Assembly: GCF_000092065.1 (NCBI RefSeq) | Contig: NC_009374.1 | Coordinates: forward strand, 372,001 to 436,000 | Direction: 5' to 3' | Source: Ostreococcus lucimarinus CCE9901 | Taxonomy: Eukaryota > Chlorophyta > Mamiellophyceae > Mamiellales > Bathycoccaceae | Length of the DNA: 64,000 nucleotides | In this document: piece after piece, positions 54,530 to 63,319 of the stretch | Numbering within the stretch: position 1 is the first letter of the stretch | Layout of the letters: every line of letters begins with the position of its first letter | Notes under the pieces: generated by a model | Database searches by the model: none | What the model saw: the letters and a program-made list of their open reading frames with translations, nothing else | Told to the model about the DNA's origin: nothing | Translations under genes and position numbers: made by a program

Positions 54530-55660
54530 ATGTCGCGCGCGTCGCGCGTCGCGCGCGTCGCGATGCGCGACGTCGCGCGCGCGATGACGGGACGCGACGT
54601 CGCGTCGACGGGACGCGCGCGCGGCGCGACGACGACGGCGGCGACGGCGCGGGCGGCGCGCGACGCGATCGGGGGGACGGGGCGGTGCGCGAGCGCGGGC
54701 GCGACGGTGGCGCGGACGCGCGCGCGCGAGCGGGCGGGGACGGGATGGCGGGCGTTCGAGCGCGCGAGGGGGACGACGAGCGCGAGCGCGAGCGCGAGCG
54801 CGAGCGCGAGCGCGAGCGCGGCGACGGCGACGGACGCGATGCGGCGCGTGAACGCGTTCATGGTGCGCGAACGCGAGATTCGAGTGTTCCCGGGGGCGCG
54901 GGGACGCGTCGCGACGTCGCTCTCGTCGGTGGCCGGGCACGTGAGTTTTTTGCTGTTGGGATACAGTTACATGACGAGCGATTTGTTGACGCTGAGGGCG
55001 CTCGCGGTCGGTGGATTGAGCGCGGCGGTCGTGTTTCAGTATTTTCGCGACGTTCCGCTGTGGTTGCCGATTCGCTGGAACGCGCTGTTCGTCGCGATTA
55101 ACGTGTTTTGGGTGGCGAAGTTGTACTACGACGAATACAACGCGGAACACTGGTGCACGACGGAGGAACGATCGCTGTACGATCGACACTTCTCTCACAT
55201 GGCGCTGAATTCGTTCAGAACGCTGTTGAAGCACGGGAAGTGGCGCGACATCGAGCGCGGATTCGAGTTCACGAAGGAGGGGAAGATGAACGAAAACGTG
55301 CACGTGCTGATCGACGGCTCGGCGGAGGTTTACGTCGGCGGGAAATCCGTCAACTCCATCGATGCCGGATCGTTCATCGGAGAAATGAGTTTAATGCGTT
55401 CGATCGCGGGATCGAACGCGAAGAAGCAATCCAAACGTCCGCGCGCGGCGAGCGCCACCGTCGTCGCCGCCGAACGCTGCAGAGTGTTTTCTTGGGACGA
55501 CGGAGAGTTGCGACAGCTCATCCAACAGAACGAACAAATCAAGAGCGGCGTGCAAGCCGCTTTCGGGGTTGGACTCGCTGAAAAGCTACTCACGACGCGC
55601 GTGATGAGCACGAAGGTGTTTGCGCAAGAACCGCAACGCGTCAGTCACGCGCTCGCGTGA
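54530..55660 (+). CDS. Popeye-like membrane protein with cyclic-nucleotide-binding fold
   Basis: 376 residues. A low-complexity, transit-like N-terminus includes a Ser-Ala repeat (about residues 83-95). Two or three membrane helices (about 140-215; VSFLLLGYSYMTSDLLTLRA, LPIRWNALFVAINVFWVAKL) are followed directly by a CNBD-like beta-roll: FTKEGKMNENVHVLIDGSAE, VYVGGKSVNSIDAGSFIGEM and ATVVAAERCRVFSWDDGEL. This order, with helices immediately before the fold and the PLWLPIRWNALF loop, resembles animal Popeye-domain proteins and their bacterial relatives rather than ion channels or EPAC. The phosphate-binding loop is altered (FIGEMSLMR), so ligand binding is unproven. Confidence 0.82.
   Translation: MSRASRVARVAMRDVARAMTGRDVASTGRARGATTTAATARAARDAIGGTGRCASAGATVARTRARERAGTGWRAFERARGTTSASASASASASASAATATDAMRRVNAFMVREREIRVFPGARGRVATSLSSVAGHVSFLLLGYSYMTSDLLTLRALAVGGLSAAVVFQYFRDVPLWLPIRWNALFVAINVFWVAKLYYDEYNAEHWCTTEERSLYDRHFSHMALNSFRTLLKHGKWRDIERGFEFTKEGKMNENVHVLIDGSAEVYVGGKSVNSIDAGSFIGEMSLMRSIAGSNAKKQSKRPRAASATVVAAERCRVFSWDDGELRQLIQQNEQIKSGVQAAFGVGLAEKLLTTRVMSTKVFAQEPQRVSHALA
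54776..54821. repeat. GAGCGC hexamer microsatellite in coding sequence
   Basis: Seven or so perfect copies of GAGCGC in frame, encoding a Ser-Ala tract in the Popeye-like protein. Confidence 0.9.
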
Positions 55661-55825
55661 GCGACGAAATTATTCGCGCCGCCGCTGTACAACGATATTT
55701 TTCTGGCGATTTTGTACCAACACGCCACGACACGACGCCACGACGAGAGCGACTTCTTACGATTAGTGCTTGCTATACGACTAAAACCTCTCTAACTACG
55801 ACTACCGGTACTACGAACGAATATT

Positions 55826-56557
55826 TCACGTGATGGCGCACCCGAGCCGCAACTTCGGCGGCGGTTGAAACTCGCCGTAGCCTCCCTCGCCGCAGGGAGT
55901 CAGCTTACCCACGCGAAACCTTTCCCAAATCCCTCTCGCTCTAGAACTATGCATCTCTAAATCTTCGGTGTTATCGCGCGCCATCGCGCGCAGTATCGGC
56001 GCCGGTCCGCTCGGGTGCGTCTTTAAAAACTCCGTCGCGTCGAACACGTCGCCCCGCGCGACGAGCATCGCCCTTCCTCGCGCCCTTCCTCGCCGCACCG
56101 CGCACGTCGTCCACGACCCATCGCTCACGCTCGTCTCTCCGCGCCCGTACGTCGCTCGACACGTCGCGCACGTCCAATCGTCGTCGTCGCCGCCTCGCGC
56201 GTCGTCCCCCTCGCCGCCAACCCTCGCGCGCGTCCCGCGTCCGCGCTCTTCGTCTTCCGTCAGCGCGTGCGCCGCCCGCGCGTGCTGCACCGCCAACGCC
56301 CGCGCCCGCGCGTCCTCGCTCGAGTCCTCGGCCGTCCACGCGCGCTCCCGCGTCGGTTTCACGTCCAATCGCGCCGCCGCTTCAACGGCCGTGTTATCCC
56401 TTCTCGACGCCACCGCGCGCGCGCGCGCGCGCGCCAGCGTCCCCATCGCGCGCCGCGCGTTCGCCCTCGACTTTCGCCGCGCGTTCGCGCCGCGCGCGTC
56501 GCGTCGCGACGCCGCCGCGACGCGAGCGCGCGTCTCGAAGTGCCGCGGCGATTCCAT
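55826..56557 (-). CDS. Cytochrome b5-like heme-binding protein
   Basis: 243 residues. The C-terminal domain has cytochrome b5 features: VFDATEFLKTHPSGPAPIL with the first His (HPSG replacing the usual HPGG), then DNTEDLEMHSSRARGIWERF with the second His, and RVGKLTPCGEGGYGEF. A CX2C-type pair precedes it (WTCATCRATYGRGE) and resembles the small Zn finger in some plant b5-like proteins. The N-terminal 110 residues are Arg/Ala-rich and of unclear status. The start complementary to 56555-56557 leaves 31 bases to the divergent permease; a start at 56590 would overlap it. Confidence 0.78.
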   Translation of the reverse strand: MESPRHFETRARVAAASRRDARGANARRKSRANARRAMGTLARARARAVASRRDNTAVEAAARLDVKPTRERAWTAEDSSEDARARALAVQHARAAHALTEDEERGRGTRARVGGEGDDARGGDDDDWTCATCRATYGRGETSVSDGSWTTCAVRRGRARGRAMLVARGDVFDATEFLKTHPSGPAPILRAMARDNTEDLEMHSSRARGIWERFRVGKLTPCGEGGYGEFQPPPKLRLGCAIT

Positions 56558-56588
56558 TCGCGTCAGAGCGTCGCGCGCGACGCGCGCC

Positions 56589-57446
56589 ATGCGTCGCGCC
56601 GTCGCGTCGTCGGCGACGACGCTCGCGCGTCGCGCGTACCGCGCCGAGGCCTCGCCCGCGGACCGCGCGAGGGCGCTCGCGCTGAGCGCGCCGCTCGGGT
56701 TCGTCGCCGGCGCGTTCGGCGCGTGCGTCGGCGTCGGCGGCGGCGCGCTGATCGCGCCCGTCGTCGCGAGCGCGGCCAAGACGGTGCCGCAGCGCGTCGT
56801 GAGCGGGACGTCGCTCGTCGCCGTCGTCGGCACGGCGAGCGCGAGCGCGGGGACGTTCGCGCGGGAGGGGCTGACGGATCACGCGGCGGCGGCGCTCCTG
56901 GGCGGCGCGGCGACGCTGAGCGCGCCGCTGGGCGCGCGAATGACGGCGAGGGTGGACTGCGCGGCGCTGCGTCGAACGCTGGCGTGGTTCTTGGCGGGCG
57001 CGGCGCCGATGGTGCCGCTGAAGGCGGTGGCGTTTCGCGCGAGGGAGAGCGGCGAGGGAGGGAAGGAAAAGTTTGACGCGGCGGCGTCGGCGCCGACGCT
57101 CGTCGCGGTGGGAGCGACGGCGGGATTCGCGAGCGGGTTGCTCGGGATCGGCGGTGGAACGCTCGTGACGCCGTTGCTGGCGCTGGTGTCGCCGTTGCCG
57201 CAAGCCGCGGTGCTCGGGACGTCGTTGTTGGCGATGCTTCCGCCGTCCGTCGTCGCGCTCGGGACGCATTATAGGATGGGAAACGTGGACCCGCGCATGG
57301 GCGCCGCGCTCGCGGTCGGCACGGCGTTGGGCGGCGCGTTCGGGAGCTCGTTCGCGGTCGACGCCCCGCGGGGGGCGCTCGAGGCGGTGTTCTTCTTCGG
57401 GATGCTGTTCCTGTCCAACAGGACTTTTCGATCGCTCAGAAAATAG
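56589..57446 (+). CDS. TauE/SafE-family membrane permease
   Basis: 285 residues with about eight hydrophobic segments in two homologous halves. First half: LGFVAGAFGACVGVGGGALI; second half: FASGLLGIGGGTLVTPLLAL, the paired Gly-rich GxGGG motifs of the TauE/SafE family. Related plant and bacterial proteins are thought to move organic sulfur compounds or sulfite; the substrate here is unknown. A short N-terminus (MRRAVASSATTLARRA) could be an organelle-targeting peptide. Only 31 bases separate the start from the divergent cytochrome b5-like gene. Confidence 0.9.
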   Translation: MRRAVASSATTLARRAYRAEASPADRARALALSAPLGFVAGAFGACVGVGGGALIAPVVASAAKTVPQRVVSGTSLVAVVGTASASAGTFAREGLTDHAAAALLGGAATLSAPLGARMTARVDCAALRRTLAWFLAGAAPMVPLKAVAFRARESGEGGKEKFDAAASAPTLVAVGATAGFASGLLGIGGGTLVTPLLALVSPLPQAAVLGTSLLAMLPPSVVALGTHYRMGNVDPRMGAALAVGTALGGAFGSSFAVDAPRGALEAVFFFGMLFLSNRTFRSLRK

Positions 57447-57525
57447 CGCGAAAGAAACGTCGCGATGGTCGCGAGGTTTGGCTACTAGTCGTTGTATTGC
57501 TACCGTATAGTCGCTATTGTTTTGT

Positions 57526-59250
57526 TCAAATGTCTCCAGAGTCGCGAAACATGGCCACCGCGGCGGCGGTGGACGCGCGGCGCGCGCGGCGCGTCTCCGG
57601 CGACTTCTTCCGCGCCGTCGTCGGTTTCGGGGGCGATCCCGGCGGCGGCGGCGGCTGTTCGACGCCGGGAATGCGAGGCGGAAGACCGCCAGGCTTGGGC
57701 GCAGCGGCTGGCGAAGCGAGCGTGTTCGCCGCTTCTTCCGCCTTCCACTCCGCCATCAACTTTGCCTGCAGTTCCTCCGCGGAAGTCGGCCAACGGTGCG
57801 CTTCTTCGCGTTCTCGCTCTTCTTCTCGTTCTCGTTGCTGGCGCGCGCGCTCGTGCCGATGCGGTCGTCGTCGACTCGCGCCGTCGCCGTCGCGCCAGTT
57901 TCGATCGCCGCGCACGATTTTCTCGTCCCATTTACGCGCGTTCGCCATCTGGTACTCGTGTATCTTAATGTGCTCTTCAAGCCATTCCTCGTACTCTTCG
58001 TTCGTCTCCCGCTGCCCGGGCTGCCAACCCGGCGGCTTTTGATACACTCGTCCGGGCGTCCAAGTCTTCGACGGCACGTCGCCTTCCCAAACGCTCCGAC
58101 CACCTATGAGTCTGACGTCGTGCATCACTTCGTCAAAGTTTCCGATCAGTTCACCGAGCTTATTGAACGGCTCGGGCGCGCGCTGACGAAGTTTGAAGAA
58201 TAAATGCCCCGCCGCCGTGACGCGATCCTCGGGCATGGGCTTGACGCGGACTTCTCTCGTGACGGGATCGAAGTGCATCACACGTCCCTGATAATACTCA
58301 CCGCTCACGCCGGGCGTGGGATGGCGTAATTTGTACGCGATAAAATCCGATCTCTTGAGCGTCGTCGCAGTCGGGAACTCCCGCACTTCGTCGTCCGGCA
58401 ACTCGCTCCGGAAGACGTTGAGTTCCCACGCCCCGGCGCCGGATTCGCGAACATCTCGCCGAAACTGATCTCTCTTTGCCAAAATTCTGGCCGCATCGCT
58501 CTCCGGATCGGGCACATACGGCGTGCTGATGTGCACGTAATCCCCCGCGCGCTTTGGTTTCGGTTTCGCGTCGTAATCCGGCAAAGGCTCGGGCGCGTAC
58601 GTCGTCTTCTTCCGCCGTCTTTCCTCCGCCCGTCCCGCCTCACAGTTTTCCTCATCCGTACTATCGCTCACCACTTGTAAATCCTCCAACGTATCAAATT
58701 CTACGCGTCGTTTCGCGCGTTTATTACTCTTCCGCTTCGCGCTCCGACTCCGCTTCGTCGACGCGCCGCCGTCGTCGCCCAATCGAAGCGTCCTCGCGCC
58801 TTCCTCCTCTCCATCGCTCACCGCCGGCGCCAACGGTCGATGCTCGCTCTGGAATATCTCCCCGATCGCTCGCGGCGAGGCGCGCGCGTCCGCGCGCCTC
58901 CCCGCGTCCGCGCGTCGTCTCGCTCGCACCACGTCGTCGTCCCGCACCACGTCCCTCGCCAAGCACTCGTCCAGCAATTCGTACCCATCGATCTCCAGCC
59001 TCACCTCGGACGCGTCGAAAGCGTCCTCCGCGAGCAGACCGCGCGCGCGAAACGCGCCGGCGATGCGCGCGCGGACGTCGCGAACGAATTCACGCTCGTG
59101 GATTGGCCACAGGAAGCGCTTGAAACCGAGCGCGGTGACGCGCGCGTCGTCGCCGGCGTCCACTTCGACGCGCGCGCGCGTCGTGGACGACGGCGACGAC
59201 GCGCGCGCGAGCTCGGCGGACGCGCTCGGGACGACGGCGCGATCGGACAT
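57526..59250 (-). CDS. COIL: Coilin homologue
   Basis: 574 residues. Coilin is the scaffold of Cajal bodies. The N-terminal self-association domain (about 35-110) shows RVTALGFKRFLWPI, ARIAGAFRARGLLA and SEVRLEIDGYELLD, ending VVRDDDVVRAR as in known coilins. A basic nuclear-localisation-like stretch (KRSRSAKRKSNKRAKRR) follows near 185. The C-terminal Tudor-like domain (about 310-400) is FIAYKLRHPTPGVSGEYYQG, VMHFDPVTREVRVKP and LGELIGNFDEVMHDVRLIGG. A coiled, Glu/Arg-rich tail with a Pro-rich end follows. Start at the ATG complementary to 59248-59250; only 38 bases from the next gene's stop. Confidence 0.82.
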   Translation of the reverse strand: MSDRAVVPSASAELARASSPSSTTRARVEVDAGDDARVTALGFKRFLWPIHEREFVRDVRARIAGAFRARGLLAEDAFDASEVRLEIDGYELLDECLARDVVRDDDVVRARRRADAGRRADARASPRAIGEIFQSEHRPLAPAVSDGEEEGARTLRLGDDGGASTKRSRSAKRKSNKRAKRRVEFDTLEDLQVVSDSTDEENCEAGRAEERRRKKTTYAPEPLPDYDAKPKPKRAGDYVHISTPYVPDPESDAARILAKRDQFRRDVRESGAGAWELNVFRSELPDDEVREFPTATTLKRSDFIAYKLRHPTPGVSGEYYQGRVMHFDPVTREVRVKPMPEDRVTAAGHLFFKLRQRAPEPFNKLGELIGNFDEVMHDVRLIGGRSVWEGDVPSKTWTPGRVYQKPPGWQPGQRETNEEYEEWLEEHIKIHEYQMANARKWDEKIVRGDRNWRDGDGASRRRPHRHERARQQREREEEREREEAHRWPTSAEELQAKLMAEWKAEEAANTLASPAAAPKPGGLPPRIPGVEQPPPPPGSPPKPTTARKKSPETRRARRASTAAAVAMFRDSGDI

Positions 59251-59288
59251 CGGCGCGTTGTGCGGCGGCGGCCGGCGGGCGAGCTTTG

Positions 59289-60299
59289 TTACAAACAGTA
59301 CGGATACCACAGTTCAACGACGGAATCGGCGCCGTACCAACGAGTCGGTTTCGTCGGGCCGTGGTACACGCCGGGCAAGATGACGTGTTCAGAGCCCGTC
59401 AGGGCGTGGGCGGTGTCGATCGGGGTGACGCCGTCGCCGCGGACGTCGGCTCTTCCGCAGTTGGCGGCGTACGAAACTCCGATCGTGAACGCTTCCCAAG
59501 CGGCGCGCACGCGATCGACGAGCGGTCGCTTGGTGTCACTCCTATCGCACAGCGCGTCAAAGAGCTCGAAATTCGCCGAGCCGCGGGCGTAATCACCGAC
59601 GACGTCGACGTATCGCACGTCGGCGCGATACGCGCCCGGATAATAATAATTCGTAAACGCGAGCGACGACCCTCGCGCGTCGTCCGGCATCGACTCGCTC
59701 TCCCCCGGTCTATTCTCTCTCACGCGACCGAACGGATACTTCTCCAAGCTCCCGTGCGGCGCGCCGAGCGTGATCAACGCGTCCACGAATCGCGCGCCGT
59801 CGTACGGCGCTTCGCCGCGATACGCCCGCGCGTCGCCCAAATACAACCGCCCCAACCACCCTCCCGCGCTGTGTCCGACCAAGCACACCCTCTCACCGCC
59901 ATCCCTCGCCGCCTCTCGCGCGCACGCGTCGACGACGTCTAAAATCTCCTCGAACGAACCGCCGCGCAGCGTCCCGAACCACATCTCTCGCTTCACCGGC
60001 GCGACGCGCACGCGCGCGTCGTCCCCGATCGCTCGCGCCAGCGCGCGCGCGACGCCCTCGTACGCGTCGCTCCCGGTCAAAAATCCCGGCACGACGACGA
60101 CCCGACGCCCGCGCGCGCGCGCCGCTCGCGCCGCGCCGCGCGCCGCTCGCGCCGCGCCGCGCGAAGCTGCAGATATTTCGAGCGGCGCGAACGACGTCGC
60201 GCGTCGTCCGCGCCCGCGCGTCGCCGCGCGCGCCGCCGACGACGCGCGCCATCGACGCGGCGTATTTTTAACGCGCGTCCGCGCGAGCCGCGACGCCAT
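59289..60299 (-). CDS. Alpha/beta hydrolase, PGAP1- or lipase-like, organelle-targeted
   Basis: 336 residues. After a transit-like N-terminus (about 75 residues), RRVVVVPGFLTGSDAYEGVA forms the first strand and oxyanion region, and VCLVGHSAGGWLGRLYLG the nucleophile elbow (GHSAG Ser). LITLGAPHGSLEKYPFG is a lid-like segment and the later HVILPGVYHGPTK contains the expected catalytic His; NYYYPGAYRADVRYVDVVGD lies between. The GHSxG, LGxPH pattern is found in PGAP1-like and other lipid or protein-acyl hydrolases; substrate unknown. The longer start at 60383 would overlap SAR1, so the ATG at 60299 is used. Confidence 0.82.
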   Translation of the reverse strand: MASRLARTRVKNTPRRWRASSAARAATRGRGRRATSFAPLEISAASRGAARAARGAARAARARGRRVVVVPGFLTGSDAYEGVARALARAIGDDARVRVAPVKREMWFGTLRGGSFEEILDVVDACAREAARDGGERVCLVGHSAGGWLGRLYLGDARAYRGEAPYDGARFVDALITLGAPHGSLEKYPFGRVRENRPGESESMPDDARGSSLAFTNYYYPGAYRADVRYVDVVGDYARGSANFELFDALCDRSDTKRPLVDRVRAAWEAFTIGVSYAANCGRADVRGDGVTPIDTAHALTGSEHVILPGVYHGPTKPTRWYGADSVVELWYPYCL

Positions 60300-60381
60300 T
60301 CGCGCCGTCGAGTCGCGGTCGAGGCGTCGTCTCGCGTCGACGACGCGACGCGCGGCGCGCGCGGGCGCGGCACAACGCGCC

Positions 60382-61116
60382 ATGGTGTTCTTCTTCGACT
60401 GGTTCTACGACGTCCTCGCCAGTCTCGGGCTGTGGCAGAAGAATGCGAAGATACTGTTTTTGGTGCGTCGTTTGAGCGTGCGAGACGGCGCGCGCGCGCG
60501 TCGCGGCGCGCGAAAACGACGGAAAAGATGAAGATCGCGACGCAACGGGCCGCGACGAAAGTCGACGGATTTCGTGTGACTGACGCGCGCGCGAACGGTT
60601 TTAACGCACGCGCAGGGGTTAGATAACGCGGGGAAAACGACATTGATGCACATGCTCAAGGATGAACGATTGGCGCAGCATCAGCCGACGCAGTACCCGA
60701 CGAGCGAGGAGTTGTCGATCGGGCAGATCCGGTTCAAGGCGTTTGATTTGGGCGGACACGAAGTCGCGCGACGCGTGTGGAAGGATTACTACGCCAAGGT
60801 GGATGCGATCGTGTTTCTCGTCGATGCGGTGGATAAGGAGCGGTTCATGGAGAGTAAGAAGGAGCTCGATTCTTTGCTCGGCGATGATTCGCTCGGGAAC
60901 GTGCCGTTTTTGATTTTGGGGAATAAGATTGACATTCCGCACGCGGCGAGCGAGGAGGAGTTACGACACTGCTTGGGATTGACGAATTACACCACGGGGA
61001 AGGGTAAGGTGAACTTGGAGAACACGAACATGCGACCGATTGAAGTTTTCATGTGCTCCGTCGTTCGTCGCATGGGATACGCCGAGGGTTTCAGATGGGT
61101 CAGCCAGTACATCTGA
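60382..61116 (+). CDS. SAR1: SAR1 GTPase, two exons
   Basis: Exons 60382-60462 and 60616-61116, intron 153 bases (GTGCGT, CTGAC, GCGCAG); 193 residues, exactly the family length. The N-terminus [20 protein letters not shown] is the amphipathic membrane helix of SAR1. The G1 loop spans the junction as [13 protein letters not shown], with [13 protein letters not shown] (G3), [10 protein letters not shown] (G4) and [15 protein letters not shown] near the end. It recruits the COPII coat at ER exit sites. It diverges from the hydrolase gene with 82 bases between starts. Confidence 0.97.
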
Positions 61117-61315
61117 GAGTTTTTAGCGCATCTAATTTAGCCGCGGCGCCTCAAACGCGACGCAAATTGTATTGAAAGACGACAGCATCATCATCGGCTA
61201 AATGAGCGAAATGATTTGAAACAAAATCATGGTGTGTGAACATTGCAAATTTCGTAATTCATCGTGCTGATGAGTGATATAAATGAACAGAGTAAAGCGC
61301 GCGCGTTTCAAAAAC

Positions 61316-63121
61316 TCACAGAGACTGCGTGTACTTGCCTTCAGCCTTCTCGAAACCGATGGTCGGGAATTGCGTGGCGAACTCCTCGACATCCTTGGTC
61401 AGTTGCGTGAGCTCCGGCCACTCCTTGGACTCGAGCGCGGCGCGGAAGTCCTTGAGCTTGGTGCCTTCAGACTTGGACTTGACGTCTTGCGCGATTTTGA
61501 TGCCGCGAACGATGAACTCGGCGACTTGTTCAAAATCCTTCTCGGTGAAACCACGCGAGGTCAACGCCGGAGTACCGATGCGCAAACCACCCGGCACCAT
61601 GGCAGAAACGTCACCCGGGACGGTGTTCTTGTTGCACGCGATGTGCGCGAGCTCCAAGACGCGCTCGACGCGAGAGCCGTCGACGCCCATCGGGCGCAAG
61701 TCGAGCAAAGCGAGATGGTTATCCGTACCCCCAGACACAAGCTTGATACCGTGTTGGACGAGGCGGTTCGCCATGGCTTGCATGTTGCTCATGACTTGCC
61801 TTTGGTAAGCCTTGAACTCCGGGCTAGCCGCTTGCTTGAGCGCCACCGCGAGACCGGCGATGGTGTGGTTGTGGGGACCCCCTTGGAGACCCGGGAAGAC
61901 GGCGAAATCAATCTTGCTCTCCAAATCGTACATGATCGGGTTGCCTTTCTTATCCTTGCCCTTCTCACCCTTACGGTAGAAGATCATCGCACCACGCGGG
62001 CCTCGGAGAGACTTGTGCGTGGTCGTGGTGACGACATCGGCGTAGTCGAACGGCGACGGCACCTCGCCCGCGGCGACCAAACCGGAAATGTGCGCCATGT
62101 CGGCGAGCAAGATGGCGTTGGAGTTGTCCGCAATCTTGCGCATTCGCGGGTAATCGTACAAACGCGCGTAGGCGGACGCACCGGCGACGATCAACTTCGG
62201 GCGAACCAAAGCCGCAGTCTTTTCGCACGCGTCGTAGTCAATCAAGCCGGTGGACTCGTCCAAGCGGTACGGCACGGAAGTGAAAAAGATGGACGTCGCA
62301 CTAATCTTCTTCGTGTCGGTTTGGTAACCGTGCGACAAGTGACCACCGTGCGGCAAATCGAGCGCCATGATCTTATCGTGCGGCTGCAAAAGCGCGGTGT
62401 ACACCTGGAAGTTCGCGGGCGAACCCGAGAGCGACTGCACGTTCACCCCCCACTTCGCCGGGTCCAGGTTGAACGCCTTGAGCGCGCGCTCTTGGCACAT
62501 CGACTCAGCCATATCGATGAACTCGTTACCACCGTAATAACGCGCTCCCGGGTAACCCTCAGAGTACTTGTTCGTCATGATGGACCCCACGGCGTCCATC
62601 ACCGACTTCGACACGAAATTTTCCGAAGGAATGAGTTCGAGCCCCTTCCACTGTCGCGCCTTTTCCCGCTCGATGATCTCCGACATCTCCGGATCGACCT
62701 CTTCGATCGGTTTATTGATAATTTCCGGCCACTGCGCGCGCATCACCCGTCGTCAGTCGTCTTCCCGCGTCGTCCTCGCGCGTCGTCCTCCTCCGTCCCG
62801 CGCCTCGCGTCCCGCTCGATCCCCCACTCTTCTCTTCTCACGCACCGTCACGTTCGCGTGCGTCGCGCGAATCTTCGCGTATTCATCCGCGTTGCTCGTC
62901 GCGCCTCCTGCGCCCTGCGGCACGGCCTGCGTCGCGTTCGTCGCGCGCGTCGCGTCGTCGTCAGTCTTCTCGCTCGAGACGTCATCGTTCGCGCGTCGCG
63001 TTCGTCGCGCGCGTCGGTCGTCGCTCGGTCGCTCGCGCACCGCGAATTGACGCGCGACGGACGTGGAGACGGACGCGCGTCGCGCGCATCGTCGCGCGAT
63101 CGTTCGGGCGGCGGCGTGCAT
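61316..63121 (-). CDS. SHM: Serine hydroxymethyltransferase, probably mitochondrial, two exons
   Basis: PLP enzyme converting serine and tetrahydrofolate to glycine and methylene-tetrahydrofolate. The core is complement 61316-62731: [66 protein letters not shown] with the PLP Lys, and [20 protein letters not shown] infer a first exon at 62846-63121 encoding a presequence ([20 protein letters not shown]), joined by a 114-base intron with donor GTGCGTGAG, branch CTGAC and acceptor GCGCAG, all in phase. Without it the protein starts at ATG 62743 and would look cytosolic. Total 563 residues as spliced; a donor after QFA would give a shorter form. Confidence 0.88.
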
Positions 63122-63319
63122 CGCGCGCGCGGGTGTGCGGCGCGTCGCGCAGGCCCCCTCGGCGACGTTGGTGGGCGTTTCTATGGACAAACAGTGAGGA
63201 TGTATGTGAATTCGGACATTCGGCACCCGTCGGACGTTATCCGTCGCGCCGCGACGCCGACGCGAGTCGACGACGCCGCGCCTCCGGCGCGCGCGACGGA
63301 TCGAGCGAACGACGCCGCG
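63122..63319. promoter_or_regulatory. Divergent SHMT/TPI promoter with repeated motif
   Basis: 198 bases. On the minus strand it reads CCGAATGTCCGAAT (63210-63223) followed after about 14 bases by CACTGTTTG (63188-63196), the same pair as at 10118-10165 and 32633-32675. Confidence 0.55.
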
